Assembly (NCBI RefSeq): GCF_000014285.2
Contig: NC_008343.2
Span: 1,204,501 to 1,268,500, forward strand
DNA length: 64,000 bases
Origin: Granulibacter bethesdensis CGDNIH1
Lineage (GTDB): Bacteria > Pseudomonadota > Alphaproteobacteria > Acetobacterales > Acetobacteraceae
Direction: 5' to 3'
Shown here: in pieces, positions 37,635 to 46,697 of the stretch
Numbering within the stretch: the first letter of the stretch is position 1
Layout: each line of letters begins with the position of its first letter
Translations under genes and position numbers: made by a program
Notes under the pieces: model-generated
Told to the model about the DNA's origin: nothing
Databases searched by the model: none
Seen by the model: the letters and a program-made list of their open reading frames with translations, nothing else

Positions 37635-38452
37635 AAGGGCGTGTGCTTTCAGTGGCTGGCTCGGATTCCGGTGGAGGGGCCGGTATTCAGGCTGATATCA
37701 AAACCATTACGGCGCTGAATGGTTATGCTTTGACAGCATTGACTGCGTTGACGGCGCAGGACACTCAGAATGTTCATGCCACGCTTCCGGTGCCTCCCGA
37801 TTTTGTGGCTTTGCAAATCCGTTTTGCTCTGGGTGACCCTGGTGTCGATGCTATTAAAACCGGAATGCTGGCAAACGCAGCGACTGTGCAGGTGGTGCTG
37901 GATGAGATCAAAAACTCTGCCAGACTGATGACTACCCGGCTTCCTTTGGTGGTCGACCCTGTCATGATCGCAAAGGGAGGAGAATCCCTGCTTGATCCTG
38001 AGGCTGTTGCGCTGGTGCGAGAGGGACTGGTACCTGCGGCTTCTGTGCTGACCCCCAATCTGCCGGAAGCATCAGCCCTGACAGGATTATCCGTGATTGA
38101 TGAAGCCAGCATGAAACAAGCCGGTCAGTTTTTGCTTGAGAAAGGGGCCCGTGCGGTATTGCTCAAAGGTGGGCATTTGCAAGGACCAAAAGTCGTTGAT
38201 CTGCTCATGACACAGGATGGCGTCAAACGCTACGAGGCACCCAGAATTGAGACGAGGCATACGCACGGAACCGGCTGTACGCTGGCCAGCGCGATCGCAA
38301 CCGGTCTGGCACAGGATATGACGCTGGAAGATGCCGTGACCCGCGCGATCAGCTATGTCAGGGCGGCCATGATCAGGGCTCCCGGTTTTGGGGGCGGCCA
38401 CGGTCCGCTGAACCATGCCATTACCGTCAATCGTCTGACGCGCTGGGATTGA
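37631..38452 (+). CDS. thiD: Hydroxymethylpyrimidine/phosphomethylpyrimidine kinase
   Basis: Phosphorylates HMP and HMP-phosphate in thiamine synthesis. Ribokinase-fold motifs: [18 protein letters not shown] near the N-terminus, [19 protein letters not shown] and the anion hole/catalytic [17 protein letters not shown]. 273 residues. Coupled to glmM by a four-base overlap, a pairing without obvious pathway link; the other thiamine gene in the window, thiE, is 21 kb away. Confidence 0.94.
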   Translation: MKGRVLSVAGSDSGGGAGIQADIKTITALNGYALTALTALTAQDTQNVHATLPVPPDFVALQIRFALGDPGVDAIKTGMLANAATVQVVLDEIKNSARLMTTRLPLVVDPVMIAKGGESLLDPEAVALVREGLVPAASVLTPNLPEASALTGLSVIDEASMKQAGQFLLEKGARAVLLKGGHLQGPKVVDLLMTQDGVKRYEAPRIETRHTHGTGCTLASAIATGLAQDMTLEDAVTRAISYVRAAMIRAPGFGGGHGPLNHAITVNRLTRWD

Positions 38453-38465
38453 GATTCTCGCAGCT

Positions 38466-39455
38466 TTAAGCTTTCCAAAGACCGGCAGCATGGTCGGCAG
38501 CATCAACGCCCGCAACCGGCTGCACGTATGGATCGCTTGCCGCCTGCCATGGTTGGTTAGTGGGTATGGCGTGCCCAAGGCCGGGAACAAGATGCAGTGA
38601 TACCAGCGTTTCACCATCTCGTTGCCAGTTGATTCCCTCCAGCCTTGCAGCCTGCTCAGGTAACATCTCTGTCTGCATATGATGCGGAAGACGGTGTAGA
38701 CTGAGAAACTGCCTTGCCAGCAATCCGGCATTCAACGGTGAAACTACCCCGTCAACCAGCCCGTGCCAGATGCTGATGCGCGGCCAGCGCGCTACATTGG
38801 ATGGTGCAAGGACTCGTGCGCAGGCTTCCAGATACTCATCACTGTAAACGGGCAGGCCTTTTTTCATCAGCGACAGGGCACCAGCAGGTGTTTTGACGAC
38901 ATTGATGGGCAATCCCGCAAACAGCATGCCGGACGCAAATATGTCCGGATAGGTTGCCAGCATGGCAGCAGCCATGGCTGCACCTGCGGATAATCCTGCA
39001 ATATGTATCCGGTCAGGATCAACCGGATACGTTGTGCAGGCGTAACGTATCATGGAAAGAATCGAGATGGCTTCCCTGCCATGGCTGCCAATATCTTCAG
39101 GCCGAAACCAGTGGAAGCATCCAGCCGTATGATTGGTTCTGGACTGGACAGGTAAAATAAGAGGTGCATTGAGGCGTTCCGCCAGGGTGATCCAACCGGA
39201 TGCGGCGGCAAATGCCTCGGCATTTTGCCCGCATCCATGCAGCAAAATCAGAAGCGGGCAGGGTTTCTTTTGTTGTCGAGAGGACGGAGGATAGACAAAC
39301 ATATTCAGTCGGCCCGGATCAGGACCGAAATGATCGATCCTGACAGGCCTCTTTTCCAGCAAGGTGGCTTGCTGGATGAGCGGAGACGGCGCTGCCTTTT
39401 GCAACAGTTCCGCTGCATGACGCGCTGTCCGCACCCATGATCGAATCAGTTTCAT
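38466..39455 (-). CDS. PHB depolymerase-family esterase
   Basis: Alpha/beta hydrolase of the LpqC/PHB-depolymerase type (329 residues). Oxyanion region LLILLHGCGQNAEAFAAASGW, nucleophile elbow AGLSAGAAM, acid region WHGLVDGVV and a late His in LVPGLGHAI. There is no clear signal peptide, so it may be intracellular or exported by an unusual route; substrate could be a polyhydroxyalkanoate oligomer or another ester. Last gene of a minus-strand group with the next two. Confidence 0.85.
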   Translation of the reverse strand: MKLIRSWVRTARHAAELLQKAAPSPLIQQATLLEKRPVRIDHFGPDPGRLNMFVYPPSSRQQKKPCPLLILLHGCGQNAEAFAAASGWITLAERLNAPLILPVQSRTNHTAGCFHWFRPEDIGSHGREAISILSMIRYACTTYPVDPDRIHIAGLSAGAAMAAAMLATYPDIFASGMLFAGLPINVVKTPAGALSLMKKGLPVYSDEYLEACARVLAPSNVARWPRISIWHGLVDGVVSPLNAGLLARQFLSLHRLPHHMQTEMLPEQAARLEGINWQRDGETLVSLHLVPGLGHAIPTNQPWQAASDPYVQPVAGVDAADHAAGLWKA

Positions 39456-39489
39456 GTATCAGGAACAGCCGCGGCTCGATCGGATTTTT

Positions 39490-39969
39490 TCACTGAGTCG
39501 GAAGTTGTTTCCAGTAGGATTTGAAAAACCCCCGGCTGTCCAGCTTGGCCTCATGCGGAGAACGCAGTGGCTCTTTCCCTTTGCAGGACCAGGTGAAGGG
39601 AGAATTGTGGCCAATGACATACATAGGGACGAAATCCGTATCCGGATGTCCCTGGCACCATTCCGTAATGGGACCGGGTGTACCAAGGGTTACATCCGCC
39701 TTTCCACAGGGCAGATTGGCTCCTGGGCTGCATATCCACACGGCATGATCCATGCAGCGCCATTGCAGCATGGAAGAGGCATGCGGTTTCAGATCGAACA
39801 GTGCATCCCCCTTGGTATGAAGCGAAGAAGGGATCGGGCGTACTGTATCATTGGTGCCGATGGATTTGCAGTACGCCACCGGATCCTGAACACCGTCTGC
39901 CGCCCTGGCCATGCTGGAAACCAGTGTCAGAAGGCTGATGGCTGCAAGGGAGGATTTTAAAAGAACCAT
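39490..39969 (-). CDS. Secreted Cys-containing hypothetical protein
   Basis: A 159-residue exported protein: signal peptide MVLLKSSLAAISLLTLVSS with cleavage after MARA, mature start ADGVQDPVAYC. Six cysteines in the mature part (AYC, WRCMD, WICSP, LPCGK, EWCQG, WSCKG) suggest disulfide bonds. I do not recognise the family. The ATG overlaps the gpt stop (TAATG), so it is translated after gpt; a frame reaching 40035 is just the gpt overlap. Confidence 0.7.
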   Translation of the reverse strand: MVLLKSSLAAISLLTLVSSMARAADGVQDPVAYCKSIGTNDTVRPIPSSLHTKGDALFDLKPHASSMLQWRCMDHAVWICSPGANLPCGKADVTLGTPGPITEWCQGHPDTDFVPMYVIGHNSPFTWSCKGKEPLRSPHEAKLDSRGFFKSYWKQLPTQ

Positions 39970-40439
39970 TACACTGTCTGCTTTTTGATCGGGGCGACGA
40001 ATTGAGGCTCCGTGTCCCACGGGAACAGGATCCATGTATCCTGAGACACTTCAGTCACGAATGTATCAATATCGTCTTTACCGTCAGGCTTGGCGTAAAG
40101 ACAGGCGAAATGTGCCTTGGGCAATAATGTCCGCACTGCACGCAGTGTGGTGCCGGTGTCCACCAGATCATCGATCACCAGAAAACCGGTCCCATCACCG
40201 GCCGCGTCAGGCATTTTGGTCACTACAGGCACACCGCGTGCTTCATCTTCATAGGTCATCACCGACACACTTTCGACCAGGCGGCATTCCAGTTCCCGGG
40301 CGATAATGGCAGCCGGGATCAGGCCGCCGCGAGTGACGGCGACGATCCCCTGCCAGGGCTGTTCGATCAGCCGCCAGGCCAGCGCCTTGGCATCCCGGTG
40401 AAGCTGGTCCCATGTGACTGTGTAATAGCGTTCGGCCAT
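39969..40439 (-). CDS. gpt: Xanthine-guanine phosphoribosyltransferase
   Basis: Purine salvage enzyme of the enterobacterial Gpt type (156 residues; E. coli 152). VTWDQLHRDAKALAWRL at the start, IVAVTRGGLIPAAIIARELE, the PRPP motif FLVIDDLVDTGTTLRAVR, KAHFACLYAKPDG and the C-terminal QDTWILFPWD all match. I start at MAERYYTV (40439); the open frame back to 40550 overlaps the divergent gamma-glutamyltransferase start region. Confidence 0.93.
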   Translation of the reverse strand: MAERYYTVTWDQLHRDAKALAWRLIEQPWQGIVAVTRGGLIPAAIIARELECRLVESVSVMTYEDEARGVPVVTKMPDAAGDGTGFLVIDDLVDTGTTLRAVRTLLPKAHFACLYAKPDGKDDIDTFVTEVSQDTWILFPWDTEPQFVAPIKKQTV

Positions 40440-40578
40440 CGGATGATCCGTGTTGCAAATGCCACGGTTCTGTCCGGGCTGGACGATTTTGGCGGTGCCG
40501 GCAGAGGCAGACAAGTCCGGAATGGACCTTCCTGCCCGAAGCATTGCCATCCATCATACAGGGCGGCACAATTCCCCA

Positions 40579-42174
40579 ATGCGCGATTTTCATTTTCCCG
40601 GCCGCAGCCCGGCCATTGGCGGCGAAGGAATGGCCGCGACCTCCATGCCTGCTGCGACTCTTGCAGCGCTGGATGTGCTGAAAAGCGGTGGGAATGCAAT
40701 GGATGCCGCGATTGCAGCGGTCGCCGTTTTAAGCGTGATAGAGCCGCAGGCCACTGGAATCGGTGGAGACTGCTTCTGCCTGTACGCCCCTGCCAGCGGT
40801 GGAGTGCATGCGCTGAACGGCTCTGGTCGCTCCCCGGCGGCCCTGACGCTGGAGGCGCTGGAGAAACAGGGCATCGCCATGCTGGCGCCAACCTCCGCGC
40901 ATGCGGTGACCATTCCTGGTTCCGTGGCGGCGTGGGAGGCTCTGCTGACCAGATTTGGCACGAAAGGGCTGGATACGCTGTTGCAGCCCGCTATTGCGTT
41001 GGCTGAGCAGGGCATGCGGGTTCACGCCCGTGTCGCGCTCGACTGGAGCCGGAACGAGGACAAGCTGCGCAATACAGGGGCCTATTCTTTTCTGCCTGAC
41101 GGCCATGCACCATCCATGGGGGATCTGTTTCGTCAGCCCGCTCTGGCCGAAACGTTGCGTGTGATCGCAAGGCAGGGTGCACGCGGATTTTATGAAGGTG
41201 CGATTGCTGCCGATATGGTGGCCACATTGCAGGCCAAAGGCGGCCTGCATACCGAGGAGGATTTCGCGGCCGGCCTGACAGCACCGGAATTTGTCACTCC
41301 GATCCATCGGGCATGGAAAAACTATGAGGTCTGGCAATGCCCGCCGAACGGATCGGGCCTGTTGGTGCTGATGATGCTGGGAATTCTGGAGGGGTTTGAG
41401 CATCCGCCAGAAGGTCCATTGAGCGCGTTACGGTTACACCGGCATGCCGAGGCAGCGCGGATGGTCTATCGCGACCGCGATGCGTTTCTGGCTGATCCCG
41501 CGCAGGTTGCTGTGCCGCTGGAGCGGCTGTTGAGTGATTCTTATCTCACCGCGCTCCGTGGCCTGATTGATGACCAGAAGGCAACGACAACCCTGCCGGC
41601 TGCGGGTGAAACATTGCTGCCGAGGCATCGGGACACGGTGTATCTGTCTGTTGTTGATCGCTACGGCAATGCGTGCAGCCTGATAAACTCTCTGTTCAAC
41701 GATTTTGGCTCGGGCATTCTGGCCGGGCAGAGTGGTGTATTGCTGCAAAATCGAGGGCTTGGATTCCGGCTGGAACGCGGACATCCGAACTGTGTCGGTC
41801 CGCGCAAACGACCCATGCATACGATCATTCCGGGGATGCTGATGAAAGATGGTCAGGCTGTTATGCCTTATGGCGTGATGGGCGGCCATTTCCAGCCGAT
41901 GGGGCAGACCCTGTTTCTGACCAACATGCTGGAATTCGGGATGGATGTTCAGCAGGCGCTGGACTGCCCCCGTTTGTTTCCGTTCCGGGGCAAGCTGGAA
42001 ATCGAACGCGGTATTCCGGTCGAGGCACGCACAGCGCTGACCGCGTTGGGCCATGATCTGGAGGAAATCGAGTTCCCGCATGGTGGCGGACAGGGCATCT
42101 GGATCGATCGCCAGCGCGGTGTTCTGCTGGGTGGATCAGACCCACGCAAGGATGGGTTGGCGATGGGCTACTGA
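40579..42174 (+). CDS. ggt: Gamma-glutamyltransferase family Ntn-hydrolase
   Basis: A 531-residue protein of the GGT family, which self-cleaves to expose an N-terminal threonine. The candidate nucleophile is T353 in RHRDTVYLSVVD, followed by NACSLINSLFNDFGSGI and the later GGHFQPMGQ. The N-terminal AATSMPAATLAALDVLKSGGNAMDAAIAA and TGIGGDCFCLY are typical. No signal peptide is evident with the ATG at 40579, so this is the cytoplasmic YwrD-like branch; substrate unknown. Convergent with the DUF1045 gene (seven-base overlap). Confidence 0.88.
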   Translation: MRDFHFPGRSPAIGGEGMAATSMPAATLAALDVLKSGGNAMDAAIAAVAVLSVIEPQATGIGGDCFCLYAPASGGVHALNGSGRSPAALTLEALEKQGIAMLAPTSAHAVTIPGSVAAWEALLTRFGTKGLDTLLQPAIALAEQGMRVHARVALDWSRNEDKLRNTGAYSFLPDGHAPSMGDLFRQPALAETLRVIARQGARGFYEGAIAADMVATLQAKGGLHTEEDFAAGLTAPEFVTPIHRAWKNYEVWQCPPNGSGLLVLMMLGILEGFEHPPEGPLSALRLHRHAEAARMVYRDRDAFLADPAQVAVPLERLLSDSYLTALRGLIDDQKATTTLPAAGETLLPRHRDTVYLSVVDRYGNACSLINSLFNDFGSGILAGQSGVLLQNRGLGFRLERGHPNCVGPRKRPMHTIIPGMLMKDGQAVMPYGVMGGHFQPMGQTLFLTNMLEFGMDVQQALDCPRLFPFRGKLEIERGIPVEARTALTALGHDLEEIEFPHGGGQGIWIDRQRGVLLGGSDPRKDGLAMGY

Positions 42175-42887
42175 ATCGCTCTCGCCAGTGGAAACCTGGC
42201 CAGCACCGAAAAATTCCGGTCCGGAGTTTCCTGCCGATAAACACAGAGCGCATCGACCAAGCGGATTTTGTCCAATGCGGCTAAGAAATATTTCTCAGCC
42301 GCAGACTGGATTTCTGGAATGGCAGAGACAGGCAATTTTTCACTGAGTGTCATGTGAAAACGCCACTCATCCAGCACATCGGGATAGCCCCATTGCTGGA
42401 GCATGGCCTCTCTGGCCGGTGAAAGCGGCCATTGCCTGCGTCTGGCGAGTTCTTCATCTGTGGGTGGCGCCCGGAAGGGGTCGAGCGCGATGACACAGTG
42501 ATCACACAGCGCCCGTAATGCGGATGAGGGACTCTGTTCGGTCAGAGCCATAAAACCCTGCACTGTGGTGACGCTGAGCGCTGGCATAGGAAAAACAGGG
42601 ATCATGCCTGCAAGGGCTTCTACCGCTGCCAGAAACTCCTTTTCGTGATATCCGGCCTTCAGCCTGATGGGAGGCTTCAAGGTCGCATGGAACCCGTAGC
42701 GACGCGGTGAAGCCGTCAGGGCGGCCCATTCTGCGGATGACAAGCCGGGCAGGGCAGGCTGAAGCAGGGTCTCGTCTGTGAGCGGATCACGACCCAGCCA
42801 GCGGCATCCCGCCTGCCATAGCGGATCGGCGGGATCAGGGGCATAGTAGATCGCGTATCGCGCTATGTTGGCAGTGGTGGAGAGCAT
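42168..42887 (-). CDS. DUF1045 family protein (phosphonate-associated, 2H-phosphoesterase-like)
   Basis: About 239 residues of the DUF1045 family, normally encoded inside C-P lyase operons. Visible are ARYAIYYAPDPADPLWQAG, PRRYGFHATLKPPIRL and EWRFHMTLSEKL; the two H-x-T elements (HATL, HMTL) are the paired motifs of 2H phosphoesterases. I start at ATG 42887, five bases after the phnM stop; the frame is open to 42920. Its job here is probably tied to PhnM. Confidence 0.82.
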   Translation of the reverse strand: MLSTTANIARYAIYYAPDPADPLWQAGCRWLGRDPLTDETLLQPALPGLSSAEWAALTASPRRYGFHATLKPPIRLKAGYHEKEFLAAVEALAGMIPVFPMPALSVTTVQGFMALTEQSPSSALRALCDHCVIALDPFRAPPTDEELARRRQWPLSPAREAMLQQWGYPDVLDEWRFHMTLSEKLPVSAIPEIQSAAEKYFLAALDKIRLVDALCVYRQETPDRNFSVLARFPLARAIQ

Positions 42888-42892
42888 AGTTA

Positions 42893-44029
42893 TCACGCGA
42901 CGCGCTCGCCCTGACGCCATACGGCCCGCACCACGGGTGTTCCCAGATGTACATGGACCCGCACCAGATCGGCCCGAAGCCCCGGGGCGATCCTTCCACG
43001 GTCGTGCAGCCCTGTCATGGTGGCAGGGGCTTCGGTGACAAGCCGGATCGCGGCGGGAAGATCAAGACATGCAATGGAAGCCGCCATAAAGGCTGCTTCC
43101 AGCATCGCAAAAGGCACGTAATCAGAGGCCAGTGCGTCGATCAGCCCGTTCTGAAGCAGTTCGGCGACGGAGACGTTGCCGGAATGCGATCCGCCGCGCA
43201 CGACATTGGGAGCACCGCCGATAATCGCCATCCCGGCGGCACGGGCGGCCTGGGCGGCCACCAGACTGACCGGAAACTCGCTGATTTTAACACCATCGGC
43301 CGTGTTTTCAGCAATTTCCTCTTCGGTGCGGTCGTCATGGCTGGCGAGGGCTACTCCCCGTGGCCGTAGCAAGTCGAGAATCGCATTACGATTCGGCCTG
43401 CGCAATGTGCTGCGTCTGGCCTGTGCCTGTTGGATCTGGTTTTCAGTCTCCTCGACGGAATATCCATCGCTCTGCAGGAGTGCCCGGTAGCGGGTCAGGT
43501 CGGAATATTGGCCATAACCGGGAACATGATCCATCAGGCTGGCCAGTTTCAGTCTGGGATGCTCCGCCAGTGGCCTCAGCATATCCAGCGTATCGGGAGC
43601 AGGCATCTCACAGCGCAGATGAAGAAAATGCTCCGCCTTGAGCATGTTGCCGGATGTCAGGGTATCGAGATCCTTCACCCCATCCCGGCAGGTCAGCATT
43701 CTTTCTTCCTCGAAGCCGAGATTACCGAGGCAAAGACTATCGAACACGGTGGTGATACCGGCCGCGACACATTGCGCATCATGAGCCAGAAACGCCGACA
43801 CGGATGGAAAACGGGCATTTTGCCGCGGCAAAACCTGGCGTTCCAGATTATCGGTGTGCAGATCGATCAGGCCTGGAATCAGCAGGTCACCTTCCAAATC
43901 TTCCCCTTCTTTACCGAGGGAGGAATCGGAGCCGATCGAAGAAATAACACCATCTGCAATGGTGATGGAGGTCTCCACGACGCGATCAGGGAGCACGATC
44001 CGGGCATTGGTCAGCACAAGGGAATGCAT
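42893..44029 (-). CDS. phnM: Alpha-D-ribose 1-methylphosphonate 5-triphosphate diphosphatase
   Basis: Amidohydrolase-fold enzyme removing pyrophosphate from the C-P lyase intermediate. LLIPGLIDLHTDNLERQVLPR, AAGITTVFDSL, MDHVPGYGQYSDL, VALASHDDRTEEEI and APNVVRGGSHSGN mark it as PhnM. Neither the phnGHIJK core nor phnL is in the window. Start is uncertain: ATG 44029 is directly preceded by GGGGAG, so a nearby TTG, nine bases after that site, is also possible. The frame is open to 44071. Confidence 0.9.
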   Translation of the reverse strand: MHSLVLTNARIVLPDRVVETSITIADGVISSIGSDSSLGKEGEDLEGDLLIPGLIDLHTDNLERQVLPRQNARFPSVSAFLAHDAQCVAAGITTVFDSLCLGNLGFEEERMLTCRDGVKDLDTLTSGNMLKAEHFLHLRCEMPAPDTLDMLRPLAEHPRLKLASLMDHVPGYGQYSDLTRYRALLQSDGYSVEETENQIQQAQARRSTLRRPNRNAILDLLRPRGVALASHDDRTEEEIAENTADGVKISEFPVSLVAAQAARAAGMAIIGGAPNVVRGGSHSGNVSVAELLQNGLIDALASDYVPFAMLEAAFMAASIACLDLPAAIRLVTEAPATMTGLHDRGRIAPGLRADLVRVHVHLGTPVVRAVWRQGERVA

Positions 44030-44086
44030 CTCCCCTAGGTGCACCAGAATCCCTGTATCCGCCAAGATCAAGAATCACGGGAAATA

Positions 44087-44115
44087 ATAAATCCTCGTCC
44101 ATCATAAGGATTTAT
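44087..44115 (-). terminator. AT-rich hairpin between tRNA-Asn and phnM
   Basis: ATAAATCCT (44087-44095) and AGGATTTAT (44107-44115) are exact complements around 11 bases. On the minus strand it lies 35 bases past the tRNA-Asn 3' end and before phnM, so it could end the tRNA transcript; only a weak T-tract follows. An operator for phnM is the alternative. Confidence 0.35.
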
Positions 44116-44149
44116 CAGCATTAAGATCAATTTTGGGGGAATGAAGCAC

Positions 44150-44225
44150 TGGCTCCCGGAGTAGGACTCGAACCTACGACCCAGCGGTTAACAGCCGCTT
44201 GCTCTACCAACTGAGCTATCCGGGA
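44150..44225 (-). tRNA. tRNA-Asn (GTT)
   Basis: A 76-base cloverleaf on the minus strand. Acceptor TCCCGGA pairs with TCCGGGA, D-arm TAGCTCAGTTGGTAGAGC, anticodon loop CTGTTAA (anticodon GTT), T-arm GTAGGTTCGAGTCCTAC, discriminator G and an encoded CCA. Confidence 0.97.
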
Positions 44226-44422
44226 ACAGCGTGGCGGTCATATAGCCGGGTCGATCCGGCTTGCAAAGCCCTCTTCGCCAAAAAATATGACATTCAGGTT
44301 TTGCCGGGGATGGGCTGGCAAAAAATAAGCGATACCGGTATTGTCCGACTGCCCGTTATGGTTCAGGTGATCCAGCCTGTGGTTTCGGATTGATGGTCCG
44401 GACAGGCCGGATCGCGGCAGGG

Positions 44423-44506
44423 GCGAGAGTGGCGGAACGGTAGACGCAGTCGACTCAAAATCGACCGCCGCAAGGCATGGGGGTTCGAATCCCCCCTCTC
44501 GCACCA
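44423..44506 (+). tRNA. tRNA-Leu (CAA)
   Basis: An 84-base class II tRNA with a variable arm. Acceptor GCGAGAG pairs with CTCTCGC, anticodon stem GTCGA/TCGAC encloses loop CTCAAAA (anticodon CAA, reads UUG), T-arm GGGGGTTCGAATCCCCC, encoded ACCA end. Confidence 0.97.
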
Positions 44507-44548
44507 ATATCCCGGCCAAAACCTTCCGGCATGAAGGGAGCCTGCAGC

Positions 44549-44746
44549 ATGCGGCATTTCATCAGCGACATGCGCTTTTTCATGGATCGTATCCATCGAC
44601 CACAGGCCATTCTGCTGGCTATCTGTATTGTTTGCGCCACGATCTCAATCGTCACGGCATCTCTGGATGGTCCTATCTGGATGACAACATTGTTCGGCGT
44701 ACCGTGTCCGTTTCTCTTTTTTGTTGTCATTGCCATGATCGTCTGA
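44549..44746 (+). CDS. Small membrane protein (65 aa)
   Basis: A short frame 43 bases after tRNA-Leu: MRHFISDMRFFMDRIHRPQ, then two hydrophobic segments (AILLAICIVCATISIVTA and FLFFVVIAMIV) separated by a short loop. GAAGGGAG eight bases before ATG 44549 supports translation; ATG 44531 is the alternative. Not recognised; similar two-helix mini-proteins are common. The gene ends 18 bases before the transaminase start and could be its operon leader. Confidence 0.5.
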   Translation: MRHFISDMRFFMDRIHRPQAILLAICIVCATISIVTASLDGPIWMTTLFGVPCPFLFFVVIAMIV

Positions 44747-44764
44747 GCGGACGTTGATCGCTTC

Positions 44765-45631
44765 ATGGCACGTATTGCGTATGTGAATGGCCGCTATCAG
44801 TCACTCCGGCAGGTGGCCGTCTGTGTTGAGGATCGCGGCCTGCAGTTCGGCGATTCGGTATATGAGGTTATCTACGTCGCCCATGGGCGGTTGATGGATG
44901 CGGGACTGCATCTGGCGCGTCTGCGCCGCTCCCTGGATGCATTACGTCTTCCGTTCGTATTTCACGAATTATCTTTGATGGCGGTGTTGACGGAAGTCGT
45001 CAGGCGAAACCGGCTCTCTTCCGGGCTGCTCTATATCCAGATCACCCGTGGATATGCGCCCAGGGCGCATGCGTTTCCCGACGGTCAGGCGCAGCCCACG
45101 ATGATCGTGACGGCCCGATCAGTGACATCCTGCCCGGCTCATACCGAAGGCTGGGGTGTTTCCGCCATCACTCTGCCGGATGATCGCTGGGCGCGTTGTG
45201 ATATCAAGACTACCAACCTCCTTCCGAATGTTCTGGCGCGGCAGCAGGCGAGGGAACAAGGCGCTGCAGAAGCGATTCTCTATGACCGGGACGGAAACGT
45301 GACCGAGGGAGCCGCCACGACGGTATGGGCCGTGGGTGCGGATGGTGTGCTGAGGACAAGAAATCTGGATTGTTCCGTGTTGCCTGGCTGCACGCGGGAG
45401 ATTCTGAAAACGGATATTCTTCCAGCTCTCGACGGGTTGTCCGTGCGGGAAGAACCGATCGCGCTTCATGAGCTGAGGACTGCGCGAGAGATTTTTCTGA
45501 CCAGTGCAACGAGCTTCGTGAAACCGGTGCTGCGGCTGGATGGTTTGGCGGTCGGCGATGGAACGCCAGGCCCTGTGGCACGCCATCTGCTGCATCATCT
45601 GTCGCTTCATTTCGACAAACAGGTACCATGA
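44765..45631 (+). CDS. dat: D-amino-acid transaminase
   Basis: Fold-type IV PLP aminotransferase (288 residues), probably making D-Glu/D-Ala for peptidoglycan. GDSVYEVIYV and RGLQFGDS at the N-terminus, QITRGYAPRAHAFP, the PLP lysine K148 in DIKTTNLLPNVLARQQA, and GNVTEGAATTVW. These motifs are closer to D-amino-acid transaminases than to IlvE. Overlaps the next gene by four bases. Confidence 0.88.
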   Translation: MARIAYVNGRYQSLRQVAVCVEDRGLQFGDSVYEVIYVAHGRLMDAGLHLARLRRSLDALRLPFVFHELSLMAVLTEVVRRNRLSSGLLYIQITRGYAPRAHAFPDGQAQPTMIVTARSVTSCPAHTEGWGVSAITLPDDRWARCDIKTTNLLPNVLARQQAREQGAAEAILYDRDGNVTEGAATTVWAVGADGVLRTRNLDCSVLPGCTREILKTDILPALDGLSVREEPIALHELRTAREIFLTSATSFVKPVLRLDGLAVGDGTPGPVARHLLHHLSLHFDKQVP

Positions 45632-46287
45632 CCGACGATCGACCGGATGCCATCCTGTGGGACTGGGACAACACTCTGATCGACGGCTGGGCTGCGATCG
45701 CCTCTGCCCTGAATACTGTGTTCCGTCATTTCGGACGTCCGGTCTGGACAGTAACCGAGACGAAAGCACAGGTCCGAGGTTCAGCCCGTGATACCTTTCC
45801 CGCTATGTTCGGAACACGATGGGAGGAGGCGCGGGATATTTTCTATCATACACTTTCGGCCAGTCACCTCGATCATCTGAAGCCCATGCCGGGGGCTGAG
45901 GACATGCTGCGTGCAGCCTCCCTCTGGCCGCAGGCGGTGGTATCGAACAAGGCGGGAGATTTTCTGCGTCGGGAAGTCGCCCATATCGGATGGGAGCCTT
46001 TTTTCGATGCGGTGATCGGTGCCGGGGATGCAGCGGCGGACAAACCCAGTGCGGCCCCCATTCTGATGGCGCTTGAGCGCATGCGCTATACCGGGAAACG
46101 TAGCAAGGTCTGGTATGTCGGGGATACTGCTTTGGATATGCAGGCAGCCCGCGCCGCCGGATGCACTGCCATTCTTTTGGGCGATGCCGCCCATGACGGG
46201 GGAATTGCCCGGGCTATATTTGATCATCATGTTCAGGATGGGCATGCATTGGCTGCCATGCTTACTGTATTGCATGGCAGGCCCTGA
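45628..46287 (+). CDS. HAD-superfamily phosphatase
   Basis: A 219-residue HAD hydrolase of the phosphoglycolate phosphatase-like group. Motif I is DWDNTLID (D12, D14), motif II the serine/threonine in AVVSNKAGDFL, motif III and IV KPSAAPILMAL and VWYVGDTALDMQAA. Cap domain of C1 type. Substrate unknown. Translationally coupled to dat (ATGA). Confidence 0.87.
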   Translation: MTDDRPDAILWDWDNTLIDGWAAIASALNTVFRHFGRPVWTVTETKAQVRGSARDTFPAMFGTRWEEARDIFYHTLSASHLDHLKPMPGAEDMLRAASLWPQAVVSNKAGDFLRREVAHIGWEPFFDAVIGAGDAAADKPSAAPILMALERMRYTGKRSKVWYVGDTALDMQAARAAGCTAILLGDAAHDGGIARAIFDHHVQDGHALAAMLTVLHGRP

Positions 46288-46397
46288 CCCAGCTTGCCAG
46301 CGCTGCGGATGCCCCGCATAATCAGCTTCAGCCGGTGCGAAGCCGTATCATTCCACGGGCACCTTAAAACAACAAAAAAAGAAGGGAAAACAGAGCC

Positions 46398-46679
46398 ATG
46401 GCCAGTGAAAAGTCCCAGAACGTTCAAGATGTCTTTCTCAACCACGTGCGCAAGAGCAAGACACCGGTGACGGTATTTCTGGTCAATGGGGTCAAGCTTC
46501 AGGGTATTATTACCTGGTTTGACAATTTCTCTGTTCTCTTACGCCGTGACGGGCATACCCAGCTTGTCTATAAACATGCAATCAGCACCGTGATGCCTGG
46601 TGCACCCATTCAATTGTTCGACGCGACCAAGCCGGAAGGCGATTTGGGCCGTGATACGGCTGCCTATTCCGACGAGTAG
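46398..46679 (+). CDS. hfq: RNA chaperone Hfq
   Basis: Hexameric Sm-like chaperone that pairs small RNAs with mRNAs. Sm1 ([23 protein letters not shown]) and Sm2 ([10 protein letters not shown]) motifs are both intact; a 20-residue acidic tail follows. 93 residues. An A-rich leader (AAACAACAAAAAAAGAAGGG) precedes the ATG and could bind Hfq itself, consistent with known autoregulation in E. coli. hflX follows after 18 bases. Confidence 0.97.
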   Translation: MASEKSQNVQDVFLNHVRKSKTPVTVFLVNGVKLQGIITWFDNFSVLLRRDGHTQLVYKHAISTVMPGAPIQLFDATKPEGDLGRDTAAYSDE

Positions 46680-46697
46680 AATGCCGCGTCAGAGGAT

